42,436 bases of DNA from Pseudonocardia nigra (GCF_019396355.1 NZ_JAHKRK010000048.1:1-42436), one strand, 5' to 3'. Positions 29,301 to 38,196 are shown, counted from the stretch's first letter. The notes: generated from the letters alone by a model not told the origin. A program made the numbers and translations.

Positions 29301-29350
29301 CCAGCAAGGTGGCAATACTGTCACTGGACGGCAGTAAGGCCACCTTGCCG
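29301..29350 (-). repeat. Palindromic repeat family P, copy 3 (inverted)
   Basis: CCAGCAAGGTGGCAATACTG is followed by TCACTGGACGGCAG and the complementary GGCCACCTTGCCG. The centre is the reverse complement of that in copies 1 and 2, so this copy has the opposite orientation. It lies in the divergent intergenic region between the LLM and CrtU-like genes. Confidence 0.85.
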
Positions 29351-29405
29351 GCGCCGGGAGGCACGGGCGCCGGCGCGGAGGCGCGCCGCTGTCGGTGGGC
29401 GCACA

Positions 29406-29411
29406 TACAGT
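29406..29411 (+). promoter_or_regulatory. -10 box of the CrtU-like / polymerase operon
   Basis: TACAGT followed by 7 bases and the GTG at 29419, a leaderless arrangement. Confidence 0.5.
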
Positions 29412-29418
29412 TCCGCCC

Positions 29419-30975
29419 GTGAGCCGTGAACTGACCACGCGGGCCGCGCCGCTGCGGATGCGTCCCCGGGTGCTCGTGCCCGCCGACCCCCGCCTGCCCC
29501 GCGGCGCGCCGGTCGACACCGAGGCGGTGGTGGTCGGCGGTGGGGTGGCCGGGATCAGCGCGGCCGTTGTCCTCGCCGAGCGCGGGGTCGCGGTCACGCT
29601 GCTGGAGGCCGCGCCCACCCTCGGCGGGCGGCTCGGGGCCTGGCCGCACACGCTGCCCGACGGCACCGAGCAGGTGGTCGAGCACGGGTTCCACGCGTTC
29701 TTCCGGCACTACTACACCTGGCGGTCGGTGCTGCGGAGGATCGACCCGCAGCTGGGCTTCCTCCGGCCGGTCGGCGGCTACCCGGTGATCTCGCGCGAGT
29801 GGCCGCCGGAGGATCTCACCGGCCTGCCCGGCGCCCCGCCGCTCAACCTGCTGGCGCTGTTCGCCCGCTCCCCCAGCCTCGGGCTGGGCGATCTGCTGCG
29901 CTCCGACCAGGCGCTGGCCGCGCAGCTGCTCGCCTACGACCGCGCGCGCACCGCCGCGGCGTTCGACGCCGTGCCGGCGGGAGAGTTCCTCGCCGCGCTC
30001 GGGATGTCCGACCGCGCCCAGGCCATGCTGTTCGAGGCGTTCGCGCGGTCGTTCTTCGCCGACCCGGGGGCGCTGTCGGCCGCCGAGCTGATCGCGATGT
30101 TCCACTACTACTTCCTCGGCAACCGCGAGGGCATCGGGTTCGACGCCCCCGACACCGACCACCTCACCTGCATCTGGGCGCCCTTGCGCGCCTATCTGGA
30201 GAAGCACGACGCGCAGGTCCGCACGGGCACCGCAGCGCGGTCGATCACTCCGGTCGACGGGCATCGCTGGCGCGTCGAGCCGTCCGAGGGGCCGCCCCTG
30301 GAAACTCGTCACCTGGTGCTCGCCGCCGACCCCGGGGCGCTGCGCGACCTGGTCGCGGCCTCTCCCGCGGCGGCCGCCGTCGCACCGCGGCTGGCGGCGC
30401 AGGCCGCCGCGCTCAGCATCGCCCCGCCGTTCGCGGTCGCCCGGCTCTGGCTCGACCGCGACGTCGCCCCGCAGCGGGCCACGTTCAACGCGGTGAGCCG
30501 GGAACCCACGCTCGACTCGGTCACCGTGTACTCGCGGCTGGAGCGCCCGTCGGCGGAGTGGGCGGCCCGCACCGGCGGCTCGGTCGTCGAGCTGCACTCC
30601 TACGCGTGCGACGCACCGGACGTCGACACCGCCACGGCCCGGATGCGCGCGGAGCTCGCCGCGCTGTGGCCGGAGACGGCCGCCGCAGGCGTCGTGCACC
30701 TGCAGCAGCGCATGGAGGCCACCGCCCCCACCTTCCCGCCGGGGTCGGCCGGCACCCGGCCCGGCGTCACCTCCGACGCCCGCGGGGTGCGGCTGGCCGG
30801 CGACTTCGTCGCCACCCCGCTGCTCACCGGGCTGATGGAGCGCGCCGCCGTCACCGGTGTGCTCGCGGCCAACGACGTGCTCGCCGAGGTCGGCGCGGGA
30901 CCGGAGGAGATCCGCGGGGTGCCGCAGCGCGGGCTGCTCGCCGGGCTGCTGCCGGCGCGCGCGTCCCACCGGTGA
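29419..30975 (+). CDS. CrtU-like FAD-dependent oxidoreductase (carotenoid desaturase family)
   Basis: A 518-residue flavoprotein. The FAD loop is VVVGGGVAGISAAVVLAERG near residue 37 with LLEAAPTLGGRLGAW. The stretches EHGFHAFFRHYYTWRSVLRR and ARSFFADPGALSAAELIAMF then YYFLGNREGIGFD are close to those of actinobacterial CrtU (beta-carotene desaturase/methyltransferase, isorenieratene synthase). No other carotenoid genes are here, so it may be a paralogue acting on another polyene or quinone. GTG start at 29419 with TACAGT 7 bases upstream. It overlaps the polymerase gene by 4 bases (GTGA), an unexpected partner. Confidence 0.82.
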   Translation: MSRELTTRAAPLRMRPRVLVPADPRLPRGAPVDTEAVVVGGGVAGISAAVVLAERGVAVTLLEAAPTLGGRLGAWPHTLPDGTEQVVEHGFHAFFRHYYTWRSVLRRIDPQLGFLRPVGGYPVISREWPPEDLTGLPGAPPLNLLALFARSPSLGLGDLLRSDQALAAQLLAYDRARTAAAFDAVPAGEFLAALGMSDRAQAMLFEAFARSFFADPGALSAAELIAMFHYYFLGNREGIGFDAPDTDHLTCIWAPLRAYLEKHDAQVRTGTAARSITPVDGHRWRVEPSEGPPLETRHLVLAADPGALRDLVAASPAAAAVAPRLAAQAAALSIAPPFAVARLWLDRDVAPQRATFNAVSREPTLDSVTVYSRLERPSAEWAARTGGSVVELHSYACDAPDVDTATARMRAELAALWPETAAAGVVHLQQRMEATAPTFPPGSAGTRPGVTSDARGVRLAGDFVATPLLTGLMERAAVTGVLAANDVLAEVGAGPEEIRGVPQRGLLAGLLPARASHR

Positions 30976-32561
30976 GGATCGCGCTCGACCCCGGGCCGCG
31001 GGACGGGCCCGCGCGGGTGCAACTCCTCGCCGACGACGGCGCGCCCGCCGGCCCCGTGGAGGTGCTGGCGGACCTCGCTGCGGTGGCCGCGCTGGAGCGG
31101 GAGCACGCGCCGCGCTGGGTGTTCGCCCGCCCCCGCGCCTACCGGCGGCTGCTCGAGGCCGGGGTGGAGGTGGCCAGGGCGCACGACGTGGAGCTGGTCG
31201 AGGGCCTGGTCGTCGCCGCGGCCGGGCGGTACGGGCAGCCGCACGGCCTGGCCGCCGCGGTGGCCCGGCTGGAGGGGCGCGAGCCCGAGCCCGACCCGCC
31301 GGATGCCGGCGACGGACCGCCCGGGTTGTTCGAGGCCGGCCCGGCAGGCGACGAGCTGGCCGGCGTCGTCGCGGTGCACGCCGCGCAGCAGCGCGCGCTG
31401 GCGGCGGCGGGCCCGGCCATGCGGCTGCTCGCCGCCGCGGAGTCGGCCGGTGCGCTCGTCGCCGAGGAGATGACCGCGCACGGGCTGCCGTGGCGGGCCG
31501 ACGTGCACGACCGGCTGCTCACCGACCTACTCGGGCCGCGGCCGGTCCTCGGCGGCCGTCCGCCCAAGCTCGCCGCGCTCGCCGAGGCGGTCACGGCCGC
31601 GTTCGGCGGGCGCCCGGTCAACCCGGATTCCCCCGCGGAGGTGCTGCGCGCCTTCGCCCGCGCGGGCCACGAGCTGGAGACGACCCGCTCGTGGGAGCTG
31701 CGGCGGGTCGACCACCCGGCCGTCGAGCCGCTGCTGGCCTACAAGGAGCTGGCCCGGCTGCACGCCGCGCACGGGTGGTCGTGGCTGCGCAGCTGGGTGC
31801 GCGAGGGCCGGTTCCGGCCGGAGTACGTCGTGGGCGGGGTGGTGTCGGGCCGGTGGGCCAGCCGCGGCGGTGGTGCGCTGCAGATCCCGCGGGCGGTGCG
31901 CGCCGCCGTGCGCGCCGACCCGGGCCGGCGACTCGTGGTCGCCGACGCCGCCCAGCTCGAACCGCGGGTGCTCGCGGCGCTGTCCGGTGACCACGCGCTC
32001 GCCCCGGGCGAGGAGGACCTCTACACGGCGCTCGCGGCGCGGGAGTTCGGCGGCGACCGGGCGAAGGCCAAGCTCGCGCTGCTGTCGGCGATGTACGGGC
32101 AGACCTCGGGTGGGGCGGGTGCGCTGCTGGCCGGGCTGCGCCGGCGCTTCCCGGCCGCGCTAGCCTACCTCGAGGACGCCGCCCGGGCGGGCGAGGAGGG
32201 CCGGCTGGTGCGCTCCCACCTGGGCCGCACCTGTCCTCCGGCCCGACCCGGCCACGAGCAGCCCGCCGCGGCACGGGCCCGCGGCCGGTTCACCCGCAAC
32301 TTCGTCGTGCAGGCCACCGCAGCCGAGTGGGCGCTGGTGCTGCTGGCCGAGCTGCGACAGCGGTTGCGGGCAGCCGGCAGTCCGGCCCGGCTGGTGTTCT
32401 TCCAGCACGACGAGGTGATGCTGCACAGCCCTGCCGAGGCCGCCGCCGCCACCGCCGAGGCCGTCCACGATGCAGCGGCAACGGCCGGCCGCCGCCTGTT
32501 CGACACGCCGGTGCGCTTCCCGATGCAGGTGCGGATCGTCGACGGCTACGACGAGCGCTAG
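30972..32561 (+). CDS. Small family-A DNA polymerase (bifunctional exonuclease/polymerase type)
   Basis: A 529-residue protein related to the polymerase half of PolA. Motif A is VVADAAQLEPRVLAAL (about residue 322), the O-helix motif B is RAKAKLALLSAMYGQTSGG (about 364-382) and motif C is FFQHDEVMLHS (about 478). Both catalytic Asp positions are kept. The N-terminal 180 residues occupy the place of the 3'-5' exonuclease but show no clear DEDD residues, so proofreading is doubtful. It resembles the extra short polymerase annotated in many actinobacteria, with a presumed repair role. Translation is coupled to the FAD oxidoreductase by a GTGA overlap. Confidence 0.88.
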   Translation: MRIALDPGPRDGPARVQLLADDGAPAGPVEVLADLAAVAALEREHAPRWVFARPRAYRRLLEAGVEVARAHDVELVEGLVVAAAGRYGQPHGLAAAVARLEGREPEPDPPDAGDGPPGLFEAGPAGDELAGVVAVHAAQQRALAAAGPAMRLLAAAESAGALVAEEMTAHGLPWRADVHDRLLTDLLGPRPVLGGRPPKLAALAEAVTAAFGGRPVNPDSPAEVLRAFARAGHELETTRSWELRRVDHPAVEPLLAYKELARLHAAHGWSWLRSWVREGRFRPEYVVGGVVSGRWASRGGGALQIPRAVRAAVRADPGRRLVVADAAQLEPRVLAALSGDHALAPGEEDLYTALAAREFGGDRAKAKLALLSAMYGQTSGGAGALLAGLRRRFPAALAYLEDAARAGEEGRLVRSHLGRTCPPARPGHEQPAAARARGRFTRNFVVQATAAEWALVLLAELRQRLRAAGSPARLVFFQHDEVMLHSPAEAAAATAEAVHDAAATAGRRLFDTPVRFPMQVRIVDGYDER

Positions 32562-32566
32562 CGGCG

Positions 32567-33010
32567 TCAGGCGGTCCGGTGGAACTCCATGTCCATCCAG
32601 TGCTCCCACCCGTTGCCCGCGCGCCGCTCCCAGCGCGCCGACATGGACCGGCCGTCCTCGGCCACCACGAGCTGGGCGCGCTCGGCCGGGCCGGCGAACG
32701 TCCACGTCCCGGCCGCGTCGACGCTCGCGTGCATGACCGCGCTGTCGCCGCGGTGGTCGAAGGAGCGCATCGCGATCGTCCCGTCCTCGTCGCGACCGAT
32801 CACCTCCAGGACGTCCACCTGCTCCTCGCCCACCCGCACGTCGACGCGGTGGACCAGGAAGTGACCGCCGGGCAGCCACTCGTAGGTGTCGGTGCCGGTG
32901 ATCGCGATCGACGGTTCGCCCGGCCGTGCGACCGTCCGCCCGGACGAGGTCCAGCGCCCGACGAGGACGTCGAGCGCCGCCAGGGCGGTGCCCGTCGCGT
33001 CAGTACTCAT
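32567..33010 (-). CDS. DUF1579-like protein
   Basis: A 147-residue soluble protein, LAALDVLVGRWTSSGRTV at the start, TYEWLPGGHFLVHRVDV and SFDHRGDSAVMHASVD, resembling the beta-barrel DUF1579 family (lipocalin-like). Its function is unknown. It overlaps the DUF899 gene by 11 bases and is the last gene of a four-gene operon led by an ArsR regulator. Confidence 0.8.
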   Translation of the reverse strand: MSTDATGTALAALDVLVGRWTSSGRTVARPGEPSIAITGTDTYEWLPGGHFLVHRVDVRVGEEQVDVLEVIGRDEDGTIAMRSFDHRGDSAVMHASVDAAGTWTFAGPAERAQLVVAEDGRSMSARWERRAGNGWEHWMDMEFHRTA

Positions 33011-33653
33011 CGTGCAGCCGCCACCACTGGTAGGGCGCCGTCTGCGGCCGGCCCGCCGGGGTGTCCTCCCAGTCCTCCTGCCGGCCGAACGGGGTGAGGT
33101 CGAGGAACGTCCACACGCTGCCCAGCGCCTCGACGCCGCGGCCGGTGGTGAAGTACGTGCGGAAGACGCGGTCGCCGTCGCGGAGGAACACGCTGAGGCC
33201 GAACCCCTCGGCCGTGCCGCAGTCGGCGGCGAAGTCGTTGCCGGCGCTGGAGTAGAACGGCACCGACCAGCCCATGCGCTCCCGGAGGGCGGCGAGGTCG
33301 GGCCACTGCGAGAGCGACACGACGGCCAGCGACGTGTCGCGGGCGTGCAGGTGCGCGAGCTCGGGGAGCTGGTCGGTGAACATGCAGCAGCCCTCGCACC
33401 ACGCCGGGCCCCGCATGAACTGGTAGACGACGAGCTGCCGCCGGCCCTCGAACAGGTCGAGCAGCGTCGCCGGCCCGTCGGCGCCGGTGAACGTGTAGGG
33501 GCCGAACTCGACCATCGGCAGCCGCCGCCTGCGCGCGGCGAGCGCGTCGCGCGCCCGGGTGTGCTCCTTCTCGGCGGCCCGCAGCTGCGCCGACGCGGCC
33601 TCCCACTCCTCGGCCGTCACGACGGGCGGAAGTGCGGTGGTGGACGTGTTCAC
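33000..33653 (-). CDS. DUF899-family thioredoxin-like protein
   Basis: A 217-residue protein of the DUF899 family. The N-terminal EWEAASAQLRAAEKEHTRARD helix is followed by a thioredoxin-like fold with RRQLVVYQFMRGPAWCEGCC, where the CEGC pair may be redox-active, and a C-terminal PYQWWRLHDEY typical of the family. The GTG at 33653 sits in a GTGA overlap with the SRPBCC gene. Role unknown; the setting suggests a stress or detoxification operon. Confidence 0.87.
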   Translation of the reverse strand: MNTSTTALPPVVTAEEWEAASAQLRAAEKEHTRARDALAARRRRLPMVEFGPYTFTGADGPATLLDLFEGRRQLVVYQFMRGPAWCEGCCMFTDQLPELAHLHARDTSLAVVSLSQWPDLAALRERMGWSVPFYSSAGNDFAADCGTAEGFGLSVFLRDGDRVFRTYFTTGRGVEALGSVWTFLDLTPFGRQEDWEDTPAGRPQTAPYQWWRLHDEY

Positions 33654-34096
33654 GGGGCCTTCTCCTTCACGTGGTCGGTGAGGCGGTCGAAGGCGCTCGA
33701 CCACCCGTCGTGCACTCCGGCGCGGGTCGCGTCGCTGACGAAGCCGGACTGGTGGAAGGTCATCTCGGTGCGCGTGCCGAGTTCGGCGAGGACGACGGTG
33801 CACACCGACTCACCGCCGCTGCCCCCCGGCTCGGTCCAGGTGAAGACGAGCCGCTCCGGCGGGGCGACCTCGATGTAGAACCCGCCGGTCGGGTACTCGT
33901 CCCCGGTGTCGTCGCGGATCATGGTGGCGCGCCAGCTGCCGCCGGCGCGCACGTCCGTGGCGATCGTGGAGCGTGGGGTCGTGCACCCACGGGGGCCGAA
34001 CCACCGGGTGAGGTGCGCCGGATCGGTCCAGGCGCGGAACACCAGCTCGCGCGGAGCGTCCAGCACCCGCGTGATCGTGAACTCGCGCTCACCCAT
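33650..34096 (-). CDS. SRPBCC / AHSA1-type ligand-binding protein
   Basis: A 148-residue protein of the START/Bet v1-like superfamily (activator of Hsp90 ATPase homologue 1-like), with REFTITRVLDAPRELVFRAW, WFGPRGCTTP and a C-terminal GWSSAFDRLTDHV helix. Such proteins often pair with ArsR regulators, as here, where the start overlaps the regulator gene by 8 bases. Ligand unknown. Confidence 0.9.
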   Translation of the reverse strand: MGEREFTITRVLDAPRELVFRAWTDPAHLTRWFGPRGCTTPRSTIATDVRAGGSWRATMIRDDTGDEYPTGGFYIEVAPPERLVFTWTEPGGSGGESVCTVVLAELGTRTEMTFHQSGFVSDATRAGVHDGWSSAFDRLTDHVKEKAP

Positions 34097-34424
34097 CCGT
34101 CGCCCCCTGGATCTCGCGGAGGTGGTCGTCCAGGCGGTCGAAGCTGCCGTCCCAGAACGCGCGGTAGTGCTGCACCCACTCGGCGACGTCGGCGAGCGGC
34201 TCGGCCGCGAGCCGGCACGGCCGCCACTGCGCCGACCGGCCGCGCGTGATCAGCCCGGCCCGTTCGAGCACCTTCAGGTGCTTGGAGACCGCGGGCATGC
34301 TCATCGCGAACGGTTCGGCGAGCTCGGTGACGCTCGCCTCCCCCGCGGCGAGCCGCCCGAGGATCGCCCGGCGGGTGGGGTCGGCCAGTGCCGCGAACGT
34401 CAGGCTCAGTGGATCGTCTGCCAT
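34089..34424 (-). CDS. ArsR-family transcriptional regulator
   Basis: A 111-residue winged-helix repressor, TFAALADPTRRAILGRLAAGE then VTELAEPFAMSMPAVSKHLK and LERAGLITRGRSAQWRPC. It lacks the paired metal-binding cysteines of ArsR/SmtB proper, so it probably senses a small molecule or partner rather than a metal. I chose the ATG at 34424; a longer frame to 34457 runs across the operator. First gene of the operon with SRPBCC, DUF899 and DUF1579-like genes. Confidence 0.9.
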   Translation of the reverse strand: MADDPLSLTFAALADPTRRAILGRLAAGEASVTELAEPFAMSMPAVSKHLKVLERAGLITRGRSAQWRPCRLAAEPLADVAEWVQHYRAFWDGSFDRLDDHLREIQGATDG

Positions 34425-34437
34425 GACCTGCCAAACC

Positions 34438-34456
34438 TGTCGGTTAATTAACGACA
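34438..34456. promoter_or_regulatory. ArsR operator candidate
   Basis: TGTCGGTTAATTAACGACA, palindromic except for one extra G, in an AT-rich island 13 bases before the ArsR start. The TTAATTAA core and TGTCG/CGACA arms suit a dimeric winged-helix repressor. Confidence 0.6.
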
Positions 34457-34496
34457 AGGTTCAGCATAGGGTCGCCGTCAAGCCCTCGAAGGCCGA

Positions 34497-35066
34497 TCAG
34501 CCGACGCCCGGCTGCGCACGCAGCATGCGCTCCAGCGGCGGGCGCAGCCGCGCGGCGAGCGCGGACGGGTCGCGCGGACCGCGCACCAGGGCGGTGAGCA
34601 CGAGGCCGTCGAGCGTCGCGGCGAGCTCGTCCGCCGCGACGTCCGGGTCGGTGGCGCCGAGCGCGCGCAGCGCCGCCGCCCCCAGCGCGCGGATCGTGCT
34701 CCCGCCCTCCACCAGACGCTCGCGCAGCGCCGCGTCGCGCACGGCGGCGAGGCTCAGCTCGTAGCGGGCGAGCGTCCGGTGCCGCTGCGCCGTCGCCATC
34801 GCGACGCCGACGGCGGCGAGCACTTCGGCGAGCGCGCCGGGGTCGGCCGCGGCGCGCACCGCGGGCACCTCGACGGCGAGGTCGATCTCGAGCAGCCGGT
34901 CACAGCACCCGGCGACGAGCGCGGCGCGGCTGCGGAAGTAGTACGAGGTGCTGCCCGGCGGGATGCCGGCGGCGGCGTCCACGGCGCGGTGGGTGAGGCC
35001 GCGCATTCCGTGTTCGGCCAGCACGTGCAGCGCTCCGTCGAGGATCTCGGTGCGGCGGTCGGGCAC
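34497..35066 (-). CDS. TetR-family transcriptional regulator
   Basis: A 189-residue regulator with the helix-turn-helix GLTHRAVDAAAGIPPGSTSYYFRS at about residues 24-47. The GTG at 35066 follows CAGGAGTAGAGG at suitable spacing. The C-terminal domain is Ala-rich and helical without a clue to ligand. It is divergent from an internally deleted FAD monooxygenase across 61 bases carrying two identical palindromes, so it probably represses both itself and that gene. Confidence 0.88.
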   Translation of the reverse strand: MPDRRTEILDGALHVLAEHGMRGLTHRAVDAAAGIPPGSTSYYFRSRAALVAGCCDRLLEIDLAVEVPAVRAAADPGALAEVLAAVGVAMATAQRHRTLARYELSLAAVRDAALRERLVEGGSTIRALGAAALRALGATDPDVAADELAATLDGLVLTALVRGPRDPSALAARLRPPLERMLRAQPGVG

Positions 35067-35069
35067 GTC

Positions 35070-35085
35070 CTCTACTCCTGTAGAG
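35070..35085. promoter_or_regulatory. TetR operator, copy 1
   Basis: CTCTAC-TCCT-GTAGAG, a perfect 16-bp palindrome close to the TetR start. Confidence 0.75.
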
Positions 35086-35101
35086 CCAGATGCGGCAGGG
35101 T

Positions 35102-35117
35102 CTCTACAAGAGTAGAG
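35102..35117. promoter_or_regulatory. TetR operator, copy 2
   Basis: CTCTAC-AAGA-GTAGAG, same arms as copy 1 with a different spacer, 32 bases further, next to the ribosome site of the monooxygenase gene. Centre spacing of 32 bases is about three helical turns. Confidence 0.75.
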
Positions 35118-35127
35118 GAGGTGGTCC

Positions 35128-35595
35128 ATGGACGTGGTGGTGGTCGGGGCGGGCCTCGGTGGTCTGGCCGCAGCAGTCGCCGCGTCCCGCGCCGGGCACG
35201 CCGTCACCGTGCTCGAGCGGGCCCCGGCCGTGCGCGAGACCGGCGCGGGCATCGGGATCATGCCCAACGGCGTACTGGCGCTCGACGCACTCGGGCTGGG
35301 CGAGCCGGTGCGGGCACAGGCCTTCGAGGATGCCGCGGTGCTCGGGGCGGTCCTGACCGGGGCGGCGGACGTGCCGGCGGCGCTGCGCGCCTACGACGCC
35401 CGGCGCGCGGGCCGCGTCGCGACGCTGCAGCGGGCGGCACGCCGGGCGAACCGCCTGCTCGGGCTGAGCGGCCCGCGGGCCCGGCTGCGCGACGCCGCGC
35501 TGCGCCGGGTTCCGGCCGCCCTGGCGACGCGGGCGCTGGCGGCGCAGTTCCGGTTCGACCCGCCGCCGCTCCCGCGGACGGAGCCACGACGCTAG
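35128..35595 (+). pseudogene. FAD monooxygenase with in-frame internal deletion (155 aa)
   Basis: The first 65 or so residues, VVVVGAGLGGLAAAVAASRA then VLERAPAVRETGAGIGIMPN and ALGLGEPVRAQ, are the N-terminal FAD-binding part of a class A flavin monooxygenase. They pass directly into what is normally the C-terminal part, AFEDAAVLGAVL...AYDARRAGRVATLQRAARR. About 200 central residues, with the substrate domain and the GD motif, are missing, and the frame is kept. The junction is near 35315-35325. AGGAGG precedes the ATG at 35128. It is open and possibly expressed, but unlikely to be a working enzyme. The stop shares a CTAG with the convergent LuxR gene. Confidence 0.75.
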
Positions 35596-38196
35596 CGTTC
35601 GCCGCCCAGCAGCTGCGCGCTCGGCGCGGCCCGCCACGTCGAGCTTGCGGTAGGCCTGGTGCAGGTGCGTGTGCACCGTGCGCACCGACAGGTGCAGGCG
35701 CGCGGCGATGTCCCGGTCGGACAACCCCCGCGCGGCGAGGCCTGCGACCTCGTGCTCCCGCGCGGTGAGCGGGGTGGACCCGTCGCGCTGCGCCAGCAGC
35801 GGCGTGCGGACCCCGGGGCAGCGCGCCGCGCACTCCGCGGCGCGCAGCTCCGCGGCGAGCGCGGACCCGGTGCGCCCGGCGCGGCGGTGCAGCCGGCCCG
35901 CCGCCGCGACCGCCTCCGCGGCCCACAGGTCGAAACCGCGCTCGTCGAACGCCGCGGAGACCCGGTCGAGACCGGCCGCGTCCCCCGCGGCGAGCGCGGC
36001 CGCGTGCGCCGCCCACAGGCTCGGGAGCGGGCCCTGGCACCGCTCGGCGACGTCGGCAAGCTCGGCCACGACGTCGGCGCCGAGCCGGGCGGCGTCGTGC
36101 AACGTCCACGCCCGCTGCATCAGCGCCCCGGCCTCGCCCAGCTCGTCGGCGTAGCGGCGGGCGAGGTCGCGGGCCAGGGAGAGCTCGCCGCGGGCCGCGG
36201 CCGTCCACACCGTGCCGCTGCGGGTCAGCGCGTGGACGCCGGCCGGCAGGACCGCCTCCAGCCGGGCCACCGCCGCCGCGGCCTCCGCGTCGGCGCCGAG
36301 CAGCGCGCATGCCTCAGCGAGCCCGTCGAGGCCCCACAGCTGCCAGCTGGCGGGGACGCCGTCGACGGGCGTCGTGGCGAGGGTTTCGCGGAACGCGCGC
36401 CGTGCCTCGGCCGCGTGCCCGACCATGCGCAGCACGTGGCCCAGGTCGAGCTCCCAGTACGGGAGGCGGGCCGCGTCGGTGCCCGAGCGACAGTCGGCGA
36501 CCCGGCGGCCCGCGAGGACGAGGGCCTCGCGCGGGCGGCCCGCGTAGGGCAGTGCCTGCAGCCGGGTCATCTCGAGCTCCGCGGCCCGCGCCGCGCCGCG
36601 CGGGCCGAGGTCGTCGACCAGGTCGAGGCCGTGGTCGACGAGCGCGAGCGCGTCAAGCGGGCGGCCCGCGCAGCACAGCGCCCGCACCCGGCTGCAGACC
36701 AGCAGCCCGACCGCACCCGGGTGTGCCGCGGGCCGGGCGAGCACCGGCTCCCCGAGCTCCAGCGACCGGGCGACCGCGCCGAGTGCGAACGCCTGCCCGG
36801 CGTGGTCGGCCCGGAGCCAGTCGGCCTGCTCGGGGTCAGCGGCGTACGCAACGGCGGCGGCCAGCACCGCGTCTGCGCGCGCCGCGTCGCCGCGCAGCAG
36901 GTACAGGTGGGCGCGCAGCTGGGCGATCCGGGCCCGCGCGGCCTCGTCCGGGGCGAGGGGCTCGAGCGCGGCCAGCCGGGACAGGGCCTCCTCGGCGCGG
37001 CCTTCGTAGGGCAGCTTGGCGATCAGCGCGAGCTCGGCGGGGAACCCGCCGCCCGCAGCCACTGCCGCCTCGGCCAGCCGGGCGGCGAGCGCGTGGTCGC
37101 GGGCACCGGACGCCTCGCGGGCCGCTTGCAGGAACAGGTCGGGGTCGTCGCGCCGGCCGGCGTCGAGCCGCCAGAGCGCGACCTGCACCCGGTCGCGCTG
37201 CCGGCGCATCCCGGTGGCCGCGAGGGCGTCGGCGAGCCTGCGTCGGTGCTCGCGGGCGCGCAGCGGCGGGACGGTGGCCCGCAGCGTCTCGGCGTAGAGC
37301 GGGTGGACGAGCCGCACCTGCTGGCGGCGCCGGTCGGGCACCGGGGCGAGCAGGCCGGCGTCCTCGAGCGCGGCGACCGCGTCGGCGGGCAGCAGCGATT
37401 CGAGCACGCCGGCGCCGATCGGCTCGGCGAGCGCGACGAGCTCGGCGGCGGCGCGGGCCCGCGCGTCGAGGCGGTCCAGCCGGGCGGCAATCATCGCGGG
37501 CAGCGACCCGGCTCCGACCAGCGGCCCCGTCGCCCGCCAGAGCCCGCCGCGCTCGGCGATGGCCCCGTCCGCCACGCCCGCGTCGACCAGCTCGCGCAGC
37601 AGCAGCGGGTTGCCCCCACTGAGCGCCGCGGGCCTGCCGAGCAGCACGCCCTCCACCGCGCCGCCGAGCCCGCCCGTGACGGCCTGGGCGACCTCGTCGT
37701 CGTCCAGCCCGGCCAGGTCGAGCCGCTCGACGAGCCCGGACCGCCACAGCGGGGCGAGGGCGTCGGCGCCCGGTTCGCCGGCCCGGGCGGTCGCGACCAC
37801 GCCGACGGCACCGCCGAGGGCGAGGTGCTGCACCAGCGCGAGCGAACCGGGGTCGAGCAGGTGCGCGTCGTCGACGGCGAGCACGACCGCCCGCCTGCCG
37901 TCCCCGCGCAGGTGCCCGGTGGCCGCCGCCACGACCGCCGGGAAGTCGCCGGCCGCACCGGGCGGGAGCAGGTGGGCGAGCGGGCCGAACGGGATCGTGG
38001 CGGTGGCCGGGGTCGCGACGGCGAGCGGGACGTGCGCGCCCGCGGCGAGCGCCCGACGGCGCGCCTCGACCAGCAGCCGCGTCTTGCCCACCCCGGCCGG
38101 CCCGGTGATCACCACGCCGGCCGGTCCAGCGCGCGCGGACATCGCGCGCAGGAGCCGGTCGAGCACCTCGCGGCGGCCGACCATCGGCCATCCCAT
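35592..38196 (-). CDS. LuxR-family ATP-binding regulator (LAL type), C-terminal frameshift
   Basis: A large regulator of about 868 residues. The N-terminal ATPase has Walker A ITGPAGVGKTRLLVEARR and Walker B VVLAVDDAHLLDP, then a long helical repeat region, and a C-terminal LuxR helix-turn-helix, LTAREHEVAGLAARGLSDRD and TVHTHLHQAYRKLDVAGRAE. At about 35617-35620 the frame shifts; the normal ending QLLGGER with TAG (35592-35594) is in another frame. As written, the product would run on to 35104 for about 160 foreign residues. The HTH itself is intact. The ATG at 38196 (MGWPMVGRREVL) is chosen without a clear ribosome site. It is divergent from the next FAD enzyme, its likely target. Confidence 0.82.
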
